Source of the DNA: an uncultured Collinsella sp.
Lineage (GTDB): Bacteria > Actinomycetota > Coriobacteriia > Coriobacteriales > Coriobacteriaceae
Length of the DNA: 6,693 bases
Assembly (NCBI GenBank): GCA_900554985.1
Contig: USJQ01000058.1
Location: 1-6,693, forward strand
Reading direction: 5' to 3'
In this document: positions 1 to 6,117 of the stretch, one piece after another
Layout of the letters: every line of letters begins with the position of its first letter
Numbering within the stretch: the first letter of the stretch is position 1
Translations under genes and position numbers: made by a program
Notes under the pieces: model-generated
What the model was told of the DNA's origin: nothing
Databases searched by the model: none
What the model saw: the letters and a program-made list of their open reading frames with translations, nothing else

Positions 1-957
1 GGCGCCTGTGCGCCCGCCGATGCCGAGCTCATGATCCAGGGCTTCGGCGCCGCGGCCACACGCCCGGTCACGCTGCGCGCCAACACGCTCAAGGCAACCG
101 CCGAGGACATCGCTGCGGCGCTCGATGCCGCCGGCATCGCCCACAACCCCGTCGCCTGGTACCCAGACGCCTTCATCCTGCCCGACGCCCAGGTTTCCGA
201 CCTGTGGGACCTCGACATCTACCGCGACGGCAAGATCTACTTGCAAAGTCTGTCGTCCATGATGCCGCCGTTGGTCCTGGGCGCCCAGGCATGCGAGGAC
301 ATCCTGGACATGTGCGCAGCCCCTGGCGGCAAGACGACGCAGATCGCCGCCCTCACGCAGGGGCAGGCGCACCTTACCGCCTGCGAGATGAGCATTCCCC
401 GCGCCGAGAAGCTCGAAGCCAACCTCCACCGCCAAGGCGCAAAAAACGTGCCCGTCATGCGCACCGACGCACGCGAGCTCGACGAGTTCTTCCGCTTTGA
501 CCGCATCCTGCTCGACGCTCCCTGCACCGGCACGGGCACCGTCATCAGCGGCAACGAGAAAAGCCTGCGCGGCCTGACCGAGCAGCTGCTCGTCAAATGC
601 GCCCGCTCGCAGCGAGCACTTCTGGACCGCGCCATGGGAGCCCTCAAACCGGGCGGCACGCTCGTCTATTCGACTTGTTCGATCTTGCCGCAGGAAAACG
701 AGGACGCCCTGCAAGAGGCCCTCGACAAACACACGGACTGCGAGCTCATCCCCCTCGACGGCACGCCAAGCGAAAGTGAGGCACGCCGTGCCCAGGAAGC
801 TGGTGAGGAGCCGCGCATCGAGTCCAACGCCCTGACCGAGGCCATTGCCGCGGGTCAGGTATCGGCCATCGCCAACGGCCTGCCCGGCACGCTCACCATT
901 CCGCCCAGCCGCGAATTTGAGGGCTTCTACATTGCCCTGATCCGAAAACGCAGCTAG
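1..957 (+). CDS. RsmB/NSUN-family RNA cytosine-C5 methyltransferase, 5'-truncated by window
   Basis: SAM-dependent methyltransferase expected to make 5-methylcytosine in rRNA or tRNA in the cytoplasm. Numbering codons from base 1, the frame is open from the window edge. A short N-terminal RNA-binding part (RPVTLRANTLK, about residues 21-31) leads into the Rossmann-fold catalytic domain. The SAM-binding motif DMCAAPGGKT is at 103-112. Motif IV DAPCTGTG (172-179) carries Cys175, and motif VI YSTCS (223-227) carries Cys226. This Cys pair is typical of RsmB/NOP2/NSUN enzymes: the motif VI Cys attacks cytosine C6 and the motif IV Cys helps release product. The C-terminus FEGFYIALIRKRS looks complete, with no added PUA domain after the catalytic part. 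The ATG at 31 has no Shine-Dalgarno and the residues before it read as family sequence, so I treat the gene as starting upstream. Whether the target is rRNA (RsmB- or RsmF-like) or tRNA cannot be told here. Confidence 0.92.
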   Translation, partial: GACAPADAELMIQGFGAAATRPVTLRANTLKATAEDIAAALDAAGIAHNPVAWYPDAFILPDAQVSDLWDLDIYRDGKIYLQSLSSMMPPLVLGAQACEDILDMCAAPGGKTTQIAALTQGQAHLTACEMSIPRAEKLEANLHRQGAKNVPVMRTDARELDEFFRFDRILLDAPCTGTGTVISGNEKSLRGLTEQLLVKCARSQRALLDRAMGALKPGGTLVYSTCSILPQENEDALQEALDKHTDCELIPLDGTPSESEARRAQEAGEEPRIESNALTEAIAAGQVSAIANGLPGTLTIPPSREFEGFYIALIRKRS

Positions 958-995
958 CGCACGGATCCAAAACTCAACAAGCTATCTCCGTGCGC
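957..995. terminator. Hairpin between convergent genes, possible weak bidirectional terminator
   Basis: A perfect 9-bp inverted repeat, GCGCACGGA (957-965) with TCCGTGCGC (987-995), encloses a 21-base loop. It starts at the last base of the methyltransferase stop codon and ends seven bases before the stop codon of the small gene on the other strand. The plus-strand continuation GTTTGCTCT is only modestly T-rich and the loop is long, so the stem is sound but termination is an inference. Confidence 0.4.
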
Positions 996-1002
996 GTTTG
1001 CT

Positions 1003-1152
1003 CTACTGGTCGCGATGCTGTTTAAGCATCGTGCGCTCCTTGCGTTCGGCCCTTTTGCCCTTAATGGCCGTGACCACAAAGTAGATGACCGCGGCGGCTA
1101 CGATTGCGCCCACACACAGGCCAATCGAGCCAAACATTGCTGTCAATTCCAT
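1003..1152 (-). CDS. Small single-pass membrane protein, 49 aa, function unknown
   Basis: Reading the minus strand from the ATG at 1152-1150 to the TAG at 1005-1003 gives a 49-residue protein. Residues 3-29 are hydrophobic (LTAMFGSIGLCVGAIVAAAV and on through IYFVVT) and form one transmembrane helix. Residues 31-49 are a strongly basic, charged tail (KGKRAERKERTMLKQHRDQ). By the positive-inside rule the tail should face the cytoplasm. The start is supported by AGAGGTGA at 1166-1159, close to the canonical ribosome binding site and well spaced. There is no cleavage site that would suggest secretion. It converges on the methyltransferase gene and diverges from the gene at 1344. I do not recognise the family. 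The combination of a good binding site, helix and charged tail makes chance unlikely, but there is no homology evidence. Confidence 0.7.
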   Translation of the reverse strand: MELTAMFGSIGLCVGAIVAAAVIYFVVTAIKGKRAERKERTMLKQHRDQ

Positions 1153-1158
1153 ACCGCG

Positions 1159-1166
1159 TCACCTCT
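1159..1166 (-). promoter_or_regulatory. Ribosome binding site of the 49-aa membrane protein
   Basis: AGAGGTGA on the minus strand matches the anti-Shine-Dalgarno complement (GGAGGTGA) with one mismatch and lies six bases before the ATG. It is the main reason for calling the small gene real. Confidence 0.65.
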
Positions 1167-1184
1167 CTTTTAAACGGGACATTC

Positions 1185-1190
1185 AAGATA
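1185..1190 (-). promoter_or_regulatory. Possible -10 box for the small membrane protein gene
   Basis: TATCTT on the minus strand matches the -10 consensus at 4 of 6 positions. It would give a leader of about 25 bases that includes the ribosome binding site. No convincing -35 is seen 16-18 bases upstream. Weak call. Confidence 0.22.
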
Positions 1191-1328
1191 GCACCTCGAT
1201 CCCCGCCACCACAGCTCCTTCACGTTCGCCGGCCCTTCGGTCTAACGGATGGCGCGGCGGGGAAAAATCAACTCGTCAAACGATTTAGCATTCGCAATTC
1301 CGGCTGCATCGCGCCGGCCGTCATCACA

Positions 1329-1334
1329 TAGAAT
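1329..1334 (+). promoter_or_regulatory. -10 box for a probably leaderless mRNA
   Basis: TAGAAT matches the -10 consensus at 5 of 6 positions. Nine bases separate it from the ATG at 1344, so transcription would begin at or within a few bases of the start codon. No Shine-Dalgarno lies before that ATG (the preceding bases are CGAGCTTCC). Leaderless mRNAs with this geometry are common in Actinomycetota. No good -35 hexamer is visible. Confidence 0.5.
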
Positions 1335-1343
1335 CGAGCTTCC

Positions 1344-2435
1344 ATGGATACCCTCAACGATCTAAACGAGCGCGTCGACGCCTTCGTCGGCACCAGCTCC
1401 TTCGACACGCCTGCCGCGGCAAACGACCAAGCTCCCATCGATGTGCCCGCCGAAGTTCACGAAGACATCGTCGCCTCGGTCGATTTCTCCGAGGTCGAGC
1501 TCGCAGACGAGTTCACCGAGCCCCAGGTAGCCGTCACGCCCAACGGCCTGCTCCCTATGGAGCCCCTGCCCATCGACGGACGTCTGCGCAAGGCTGCCCT
1601 TCGCATGCCCGACGAGATCGAGGAGGCCAGCGGCTTCACGCTCTTCGGCCGCCGCATCAAATCGCTCATCTACACCACCGATGTCGCGGTTATCCGCAAC
1701 TCCAACGCCGATGCCGTCTTTGCGGTCTACCCTTTCACGCCGCAGCCCGCCATTACGCAGGCGCTGCTGACCGTCGCCGAGTGCCCGGTCTTCGTAGGCG
1801 TGGGCGGTGGCACCACCACCGGCAAGCGTTCCGTGCAGATGGCAGCCGTCTCCGAGATGCAGGGCGCGGCGGGCTGCGTGGTCAACTCCCCCGCCACCGC
1901 CGAGATGGTCGAGCACATCACCAACATCGCCGACATCCCCGTCATCGCCACGGTCGTACGTTGCGACGACGATGCTCACGCCAAAGTGCGCGCCGGCGCC
2001 AAGATCCTCAACATCGCCGCTGGTAAGAACACGCCGCAGGTCCTGCGCGAGCTGCGCGAGCACTATCCCAACTTGCCGCTTATCGCGCCGGGCGGCAAGA
2101 CGCCCGAGAGCATCCGTGAGACTATCGCCGCCGGCGCCAACGCCATCATCTGGACGCCGCCTTCGGCCCAGCAGCTACAGACCGACATGATGCAGCGTTA
2201 TCGCAAGGTGAAGGAAGACGCCACACCTGTCATCTCGCGCGACGATGTGCCCATTATCGACCAGGTCGCCGCCGCCGAGGTCAGCCAGGTCGAGAACATG
2301 AATCCCGACGTGCCGATTCCCGACGAAGTCATCGAGCGCGTCGCTTCGATCCACGAGCGCGTCGAGGAGCATCGCGCCAACCGCGGCCTCAAGCCGTCAC
2401 TGCACGGCTTTTTCTTCCGCGGAAAGAAACGCTAA
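1344..2435 (+). CDS. Uncharacterised alpha/beta (TIM-barrel-like) protein with acidic disordered N-terminus
   Basis: A 363-residue soluble protein with no signal peptide or membrane helix. Residues 1 to about 80 are rich in Asp, Glu, Ala and Pro and are probably disordered. The folded core runs from about 98 (FTLFGRRIKSL) to about 290. It alternates predicted strands and helices in barrel style: VFVGVGGGTTTGKR (149-162), AGCVVNSPATAEM (176-188), IPVIATVV (198-205), AKILNIAAGKNTP (219-231), LPLIAPGGKTPESI (244-257) and ANAIIWTPPS (265-274). The Gly-rich turns at strand ends resemble phosphate or nucleotide-sugar contacts in aldolase- and epimerase-like barrels. That is inference, and no catalytic residue is certain. 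A linker and a basic tail (FFFRGKKR) follow. I recall similar proteins in gut Firmicutes carrying the bare name 'hydrolase' without support. The start is chosen from the -10 box at 1329-1334. The gene ends at a strong terminator and looks monocistronic. Confidence 0.85.
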   Translation: MDTLNDLNERVDAFVGTSSFDTPAAANDQAPIDVPAEVHEDIVASVDFSEVELADEFTEPQVAVTPNGLLPMEPLPIDGRLRKAALRMPDEIEEASGFTLFGRRIKSLIYTTDVAVIRNSNADAVFAVYPFTPQPAITQALLTVAECPVFVGVGGGTTTGKRSVQMAAVSEMQGAAGCVVNSPATAEMVEHITNIADIPVIATVVRCDDDAHAKVRAGAKILNIAAGKNTPQVLRELREHYPNLPLIAPGGKTPESIRETIAAGANAIIWTPPSAQQLQTDMMQRYRKVKEDATPVISRDDVPIIDQVAAAEVSQVENMNPDVPIPDEVIERVASIHERVEEHRANRGLKPSLHGFFFRGKKR

Positions 2436-2447
2436 CCGCAACAGCAA

Positions 2448-2485
2448 GGCCCGCCCCACAAACGTGAGGCGGGCCGTTTTCGTTT
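2448..2485 (+). terminator. Strong Rho-independent terminator
   Basis: An 8-bp stem GGCCCGCC (2448-2455) with GGCGGGCC (2468-2475) continues, after one C/A mismatch, into CAC/GTG around an AAAC loop. The tract GTTTTCGTTT follows on the plus strand. It lies 13 bases after the stop of the gene at 1344. The converging gene on the minus strand could also use the stem, but the T-tract on that side (TTGCTGTTG) is poor. Confidence 0.88.
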
Positions 2486-2516
2486 GAGCAATCATGCAGC
2501 GATGTGATGGGGCAAA

Positions 2517-3407
2517 TTAATCCACGCGCTTGTCGCCCATAAAGAAGAGCGCCACCGTACCAGGTCCGGTATGCGAGCCAATCAGAGTACCGATGTTATT
2601 GATCTCAATCTTGCCTTTAAGCTGCGGAACCTGTTCCTCAATCAGCGCCGCAACTGCCTCGGCATCCTCGCGGCACGCCGAGTGCGACATGATGCACTTA
2701 CCCGAATAATCCGCACCGTCCTGCACGTGTGCCATCATGGTCTTAGCCATCTCGGAAATCGCGCGCTTCTTAGTGCGAATCTTCTCACGTGGCGACAGCT
2801 TACCTTCGCAATCGACCGTCATAAGCGGGCAAATCTTAAGCGCCGTGCCGATGATCGCGCTCGCGGCCGAAATGCGACCGCCGCGCAGGTAGCTCGACAG
2901 ATCGGTCGAGAAGAACCAGTGGTGAAGGTTGAGTTTATGCTCCTCAATCCAAGCGGCCGTCTCGTCGAGTGAAGCCCCGCTATCGCGCACGTCGGCGGCA
3001 TATTCCAGCAGCAGGCCAAAGCCCGAAGACGCCGCCAGCGAATCGATGACGCGCACCTTGCCGCCCTGGGGATAGTGATCCGCGAGCATCTGCGCCGCAA
3101 CGCAGGCCGATCCATACGTGCCCGAAATACCCGACGACAACGTCAGATGCAGCACGTCTTTACCCTCGGCAACGAACGGCTCCCAAAACTCCTCGTACTC
3201 ACCCACGCTCACCTGAGACGTCTTGGGCATGGCGCCCGCGGCAATCTGGGCAAAAAACTCATCCGGCGTAATCGATTGATACAGATCGTCCGTATAGACA
3301 ACATCGTCGATCTCGTAATGAAAACACACGACAGGGATATTGCGCGATGCAAAGAACTCACGGGTTCGATCGGCGGCGGATTCACAGGTCAGGACAAAAT
3401 CACTCAT
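2517..3407 (-). CDS. DegV-family fatty-acid-binding protein (FakB-like)
   Basis: DegV proteins bind a long-chain fatty acid. Those of the FakB type present it to the kinase FakA, which makes acyl-phosphate for phospholipid synthesis in the cytoplasm. This 296-residue protein matches the usual length of about 280-290. Family landmarks are PKTSQVSVGEY (61-71), LSSGISGTYGSA (90-101), VIDSLAASSGFG (120-131), LRGGRISAASAIIGTALKI (174-192) and IGSHTGPGTVALFF (276-289). The Ser/Thr of the TSQ and SGT segments and the GRIS loop sit where known members contact the lipid carboxylate. The frame stays open further upstream to 3554, but that part does not resemble the family. The ATG at 3407-3405 follows a perfect TAAGGAG six bases away. 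No fakA lies nearby, and the lipid specificity cannot be read from sequence. The gene is divergent from fbp with no evident functional tie. Confidence 0.93.
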   Translation of the reverse strand: MSDFVLTCESAADRTREFFASRNIPVVCFHYEIDDVVYTDDLYQSITPDEFFAQIAAGAMPKTSQVSVGEYEEFWEPFVAEGKDVLHLTLSSGISGTYGSACVAAQMLADHYPQGGKVRVIDSLAASSGFGLLLEYAADVRDSGASLDETAAWIEEHKLNLHHWFFSTDLSSYLRGGRISAASAIIGTALKICPLMTVDCEGKLSPREKIRTKKRAISEMAKTMMAHVQDGADYSGKCIMSHSACREDAEAVAALIEEQVPQLKGKIEINNIGTLIGSHTGPGTVALFFMGDKRVD

Positions 3408-3413
3408 ATGAGG

Positions 3414-3420
3414 CTCCTTA
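3414..3420 (-). promoter_or_regulatory. Ribosome binding site fixing the DegV start
   Basis: TAAGGAG on the minus strand lies six bases before the ATG at 3407-3405. It decides between this start and the in-frame upstream candidates at 3554 and 3425, which lack such a site. Confidence 0.8.
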
Positions 3421-3435
3421 CTCATTGCGGCGCCA

Positions 3436-3441
3436 ATTATC
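3436..3441 (-). promoter_or_regulatory. Likely -10 box of the DegV-family gene
   Basis: GATAAT on the minus strand matches the -10 consensus at 5 of 6 positions and is preceded by TTGTGC. A start about seven bases downstream leaves a leader of roughly 20 bases containing the ribosome binding site. The TTGGAA further upstream is 21 bases away, too far for a standard -35, so the -35 is unassigned. Confidence 0.4.
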
Positions 3442-3598
3442 GCACAACAAGCGTGGATAAGGTTCCAATGTCCACTATTTACCAAATTGAACCAAAGGTA
3501 GTGAACATCTTTACCGTCATCATCTCTATCGATCCCGGAGGTATGCGCCTGCAAAAAACGACCCTACGTCTCCATTCAACCGCCATATCTACCTCAAC

Positions 3599-3610
3599 TA
3601 AATCGATTTA
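3599..3610. repeat. 12-bp perfect palindrome TAAATCGATTTA
   Basis: A self-complementary 12-mer about 117 bases before the fbp start. It is a plausible site for a dimeric regulator. I do not recognise the factor and have no second copy in the window to support it. Confidence 0.4.
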
Positions 3611-3669
3611 CCAAACCGTTCGACCAACAATTCGACCTCCCATCCCCAATCGAAACAAAAGCGGCGCAT

Positions 3670-3699
3670 ACTGATAAACCTTTGACGCTGTTTATCAGT
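3670..3699. promoter_or_regulatory. 10+10 bp inverted repeat before fbp, candidate operator
   Basis: ACTGATAAAC (3670-3679) and GTTTATCAGT (3690-3699) are perfect inverted copies separated by ten bases (3680-3689), so the half-site centres are 20 bp (about two helical turns) apart. GATAAA in the left arm (3673-3678) could be the -10 box of fbp, giving a leader of about 40 bases. A repressor bound here would cover it. TTGACG at 3682-3687 in the spacer resembles a -35, but a matching -10 would put transcription start inside the ribosome binding site. The stem is A+T-rich and no T-tract follows, so it is not a terminator. The bound factor is unknown. Confidence 0.55.
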
Positions 3700-3714
3700 G
3701 TTACTAACCACACC

Positions 3715-3720
3715 GGAAGG
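3715..3720 (+). promoter_or_regulatory. Ribosome binding site of fbp
   Basis: GGAAGG lies six bases before the ATG at 3727. It selects this start over the in-frame TTG at 3682, which has no such site and falls inside the inverted repeat. Confidence 0.7.
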
Positions 3721-3726
3721 TTCTTC

Positions 3727-5643
3727 ATGGTCGCATTCGATCGCAATCCGCAAGACTTCAAGTATCTGCGCCTGCTGTCGAGACAGTTCCCTACCGAGCA
3801 ATCCGCGTTTACCGAGATCATCAATCTCTCGGCCATTCTCAACCTGCCCAAGGGCACCGAGCATTTTATGAGCGACGTGCATGGCGAGTACGAAGCCTTT
3901 ATGCACATCCTCAACAACTGCTCGGGCGTCGTGCGCGAACATGTCGACGAAATTTTTGGCGACACGCTCTCCTTTGACGAAAAGGGCGAGCTGTGCACGC
4001 TCATCTACTACCCGCGCGAGAAGATCGACCTGGTCCGCAGCCGGCGCGAAGACTCGCCCACCTGGTACAGGACGATGCTTGACCAGCTCATCATGGTCGC
4101 CCGCTCGCTTTCGAGCCGCTATACGCGCTCCAAGGTGCGTAAGGCCATCCCACGCGATTACGCCTACATCATCGACGAGCTGCTGCACACGCATCCGGAC
4201 GAGAACAACTATCGCGTGCGTTATCACGAGCGCATCGTGGAGTCCATTCTTGAGACCGCCAGCGCCGACGACTTTATCGAGTCGCTCGCCTCGCTCATCA
4301 AGCGGCTGGCCGTCGACCACCTGCACCTGGTGGGCGACATCTTCGACCGAGGCGGCGGCGCGGCCAAGATTATGGACCGCCTGCTCACCTACCATTCGCT
4401 CGACATCCAGTGGGGCAACCACGACCTGCTGTGGATGGGCGCCGCAGCCGGTGAGCCCGCCTGCATCGCCACGGTGCTGCGCAACAACCTACGCTACGAC
4501 AATTACGAGATCCTGGAGAACGACTACGGCATCTCGCTGCGTGAGCTTGTCGCCTTTGCCGACGCCACCTATATCGCCGGCGAGCCCATCAGCCCGCTGA
4601 TCAAGGCCATCAACGTGCTGCTCTTTAAGCTCGAGGGCCAGATTATCCAGCGCCATCCCGAGTTCGACATGAACGACCGTCTGTTACTCGACAAGATCGA
4701 TCACGGCACCGGCACGGTCACCCTCGCCGACCACAGCGTGTGGCCGCTCACGACCAACGACTTCCCCACCGTCGACCCGGCGGACCCCTATACGCTCACG
4801 TCTCAGGAGCAGCACATCATCGACAAGCTCGAGTCCGAGCTTGTCACCGCCGAGCACCTGCATCGACATACCCAGTTCCTCTATTCCCACGGCTCGATGT
4901 ACAAGGTCGCCAACGGCAACCTGCTGTTCCATGGCTGCGTGCCGCTCAACGAAGACGGCACCTTTAGCAGCATGAACTGCCTGGGCACCTGGCACGCTGG
5001 CCGCGATTATCTTGATTTTTGCGACCACATCGCCCGCCGCGCCTGGCGCGTGGGCGACCGCGACGCCCTCGACTGGATGTGGTACCTGTGGATTGGCTTT
5101 AACTCACCCGCCAGCGGACGCCTGGTGCGTACCTTTGAGCGCGCCTATATCGCCGATAAGAGCACCTGGGTCGAGCCGATGGACCCGTACTTTACGCTTA
5201 CCAAGTCGCCCTCGGTCTGCGACGACATCATGCGCGAGTTTGGCGTCGCGTCCATGGCATGTTCGCCGACCGGCCACATCATCAACGGCCACACGCCCGT
5301 TAAAACCACCACGGGCGAGCAGCCCATCCGCTCCGAGGGCAAGCTGCTGGTCATCGATGGCGGCTTCTGCCGCGCTTACCATCCCAAAACGGGTATCGCC
5401 GGCTATACGCTCATCTCGAGCTCGCGCGGCTGCCGCCTCAAGTCGCACCGGGCATTTACGACGGTTGCCGAGGCACTCACGCGCAACGTGGACATCGAAA
5501 GCGAGACCAACCGTTTTGACCAAGCAGACCGTCGCCGCATGGTGAGCGACACCGATTCGGGAGCCAAGATCCGCGGCCAGATCCAGGACCTGCGCCAGCT
5601 CCTCGATGCATATAGAAACGGTGCTATCGAGGAGCGCGCCTAG
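3727..5643 (+). CDS. fbp: Fructose-1,6-bisphosphatase, class III (Firmicutes type)
   Basis: Hydrolyses fructose-1,6-bisphosphate to fructose-6-phosphate and phosphate, the committed step of gluconeogenesis, in the cytoplasm. The 638-residue length is close to the Bacillus subtilis enzyme (about 670) and far from class I or II enzymes. It belongs to the calcineurin-like metallophosphatases. The metal-binding motifs are in order: SDVHGEY (49-55), GDIFDRGG (203-210), GNHD (230-233) and NGHTP (520-524). The family C-terminal signature VIDGGF (542-547) precedes TGIAGYTLI. All key residues look intact. In B. subtilis this enzyme responds to phosphoenolpyruvate. Here control may also act through the inverted repeat at 3670-3699. 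The chosen ATG has a good ribosome binding site. No terminator follows, and a GtrA gene begins 78 bases downstream, so co-transcription is possible. Confidence 0.97.
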   Translation: MVAFDRNPQDFKYLRLLSRQFPTEQSAFTEIINLSAILNLPKGTEHFMSDVHGEYEAFMHILNNCSGVVREHVDEIFGDTLSFDEKGELCTLIYYPREKIDLVRSRREDSPTWYRTMLDQLIMVARSLSSRYTRSKVRKAIPRDYAYIIDELLHTHPDENNYRVRYHERIVESILETASADDFIESLASLIKRLAVDHLHLVGDIFDRGGGAAKIMDRLLTYHSLDIQWGNHDLLWMGAAAGEPACIATVLRNNLRYDNYEILENDYGISLRELVAFADATYIAGEPISPLIKAINVLLFKLEGQIIQRHPEFDMNDRLLLDKIDHGTGTVTLADHSVWPLTTNDFPTVDPADPYTLTSQEQHIIDKLESELVTAEHLHRHTQFLYSHGSMYKVANGNLLFHGCVPLNEDGTFSSMNCLGTWHAGRDYLDFCDHIARRAWRVGDRDALDWMWYLWIGFNSPASGRLVRTFERAYIADKSTWVEPMDPYFTLTKSPSVCDDIMREFGVASMACSPTGHIINGHTPVKTTTGEQPIRSEGKLLVIDGGFCRAYHPKTGIAGYTLISSSRGCRLKSHRAFTTVAEALTRNVDIESETNRFDQADRRRMVSDTDSGAKIRGQIQDLRQLLDAYRNGAIEERA

Positions 5644-5649
5644 CACCAC

Positions 5650-5704
5650 CCGCGGGGATTGGCTAAACTTGCTGAGTTTGTCATCCCCGCGGCGCTTCGG
5701 CGCC
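5650..5704 (+). other. Structured RNA element between fbp and gtrA: long stem-loop and UUCG hairpin
   Basis: CCGCGGGGAT (5650-5659) pairs perfectly with ATCCCCGCGG (5683-5692). Inside the loop, AAACT (5665-5669) pairs with AGTTT (5675-5679). A second hairpin, GGCGC-TTCG-GCGCC (5691-5704), has the very stable C(UUCG)G tetraloop and shares two bases with the first stem. No T-tract follows, so neither is a standard terminator. The element may protect or mark a processing point in an fbp-gtrA transcript, or modulate gtrA expression. That is inference. Confidence 0.6.
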
Positions 5705-5721
5705 AGCTTAAGGCAGGTACC

Positions 5722-6117
5722 ATGCAAAAGCTCCTTGCGCAGATCATGAAGTTTGGCGTCGTCGGCGTCATTGCCACCGTCATCGACTTTGGCATCATGA
5801 ATCTGCTCCACTACGGTCTGGGCCTTAACATCCTGATCGCCAACACGAGCGGCTTTATCGTCTCGCTCATCTTTAACTACCTCGCCAGCATGAAGTACGT
5901 GTTTGCGCACAAGGAGGGCATGAGCCGCCGCCGCGAGTTCATCATCTTTGTCGTGCTGTCCGTTATTGGCCTGGTGCTCAACGACGGCATCGTGCTGGCC
6001 CTCAACGCCGGCCTGGGTCTCGAGGCCAATATCGCCAAGATTTGCGCCACCGCGCTGGTCATGGTCTACAACTTTGTAACGCGCAAGATTTTCCTGGAGG
6101 GCGAGCAGACCAAGTAG
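5722..6117 (+). CDS. GtrA-family membrane protein, first of a tandem pair
   Basis: A 131-residue protein with the four transmembrane helices of the GtrA family, at about residues 10-30, 35-61, 73-96 and 102-122. The central loop SMKYVFAHKEGMSRRREF (56-73) is basic and probably cytoplasmic. The N-terminal KFGVVG with a charged Asp in helix 1 (IDFG, 21-24) is typical. GtrA proteins are thought to flip or help move polyprenyl-phosphate sugars across the membrane for glycosylation of O-antigen, teichoic acid or wall polysaccharide. The substrate cannot be inferred. The ATG at 5722 is preceded by AAGGCAGG. An in-frame TTG at 5659 would add 21 residues, but that stretch lies in the RNA hairpins and does not look like the family. 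No glycosyltransferase is beside it in the window. Confidence 0.9.
   Translation: MQKLLAQIMKFGVVGVIATVIDFGIMNLLHYGLGLNILIANTSGFIVSLIFNYLASMKYVFAHKEGMSRRREFIIFVVLSVIGLVLNDGIVLALNAGLGLEANIAKICATALVMVYNFVTRKIFLEGEQTK

Larger units (their letters stand above)
3408..3726. other. Divergent intergenic region between the DegV gene and fbp
   Basis: These 319 bases are visibly richer in A+T than the flanking genes and contain no gene I can support. Besides the sites listed separately, they hold ACCAAA twice, exactly 10 bases apart (3481-3486 and 3491-3496), with a third ACCAAA at 3610-3615. TTCGACC occurs twice, 12 bases apart (3619-3625 and 3631-3637). The spacing of about one helical turn could suit protein binding, but short repeats are expected by chance in a low-complexity spacer. 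Confidence 0.6.

Noticed and set aside
1085..1331. Two short plus-strand open frames before the gene at 1344
   Set aside because: Pro/Thr/Arg-rich translations without binding sites; they overlap the better-supported minus-strand small gene and the promoter region.
1362..2063. Minus-strand open frame of 233 codons inside the gene at 1344
   Set aside because: Low-complexity Gly/Val/Asp/His translation with no family resemblance; an antisense artefact of G/C third positions in the real gene.
3408..3554. Upstream extension of the DegV protein to an ATG at 3554
   Set aside because: The extra 49 residues do not resemble the family, and the perfect ribosome binding site points to the ATG at 3407.
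3619..3637. TTCGACC direct repeat as a CRISPR or iteron array
   Set aside because: Only two 7-base copies; no array, no origin features and no cas or replication genes.
3075..3674. Plus-strand open frame of 199 codons across the DegV gene and intergenic region
   Set aside because: Mostly antisense of the DegV gene, Arg/Thr/Ile-rich without motifs.
3682..3726. Upstream TTG start for fbp adding 15 residues
   Set aside because: No Shine-Dalgarno, begins inside the inverted repeat, and the ATG at 3727 has a good binding site.
3598..4422. Minus-strand open frame of 274 codons over the fbp 5' half
   Set aside because: Antisense to clearly conserved fbp sequence, no recognisable domain, and no ribosome binding site noted.
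5659..5721. TTG start for the first gtrA adding 21 residues
   Set aside because: The segment coincides with the RNA hairpins, lacks a binding site, and GtrA proteins usually begin shortly before the KFGVVG motif.
5104..5910. Minus-strand open frame of 268 codons over the fbp 3' end and gtrA
   Set aside because: Spans two real genes in antisense and lacks any domain signal; expected in a GC-rich genome.
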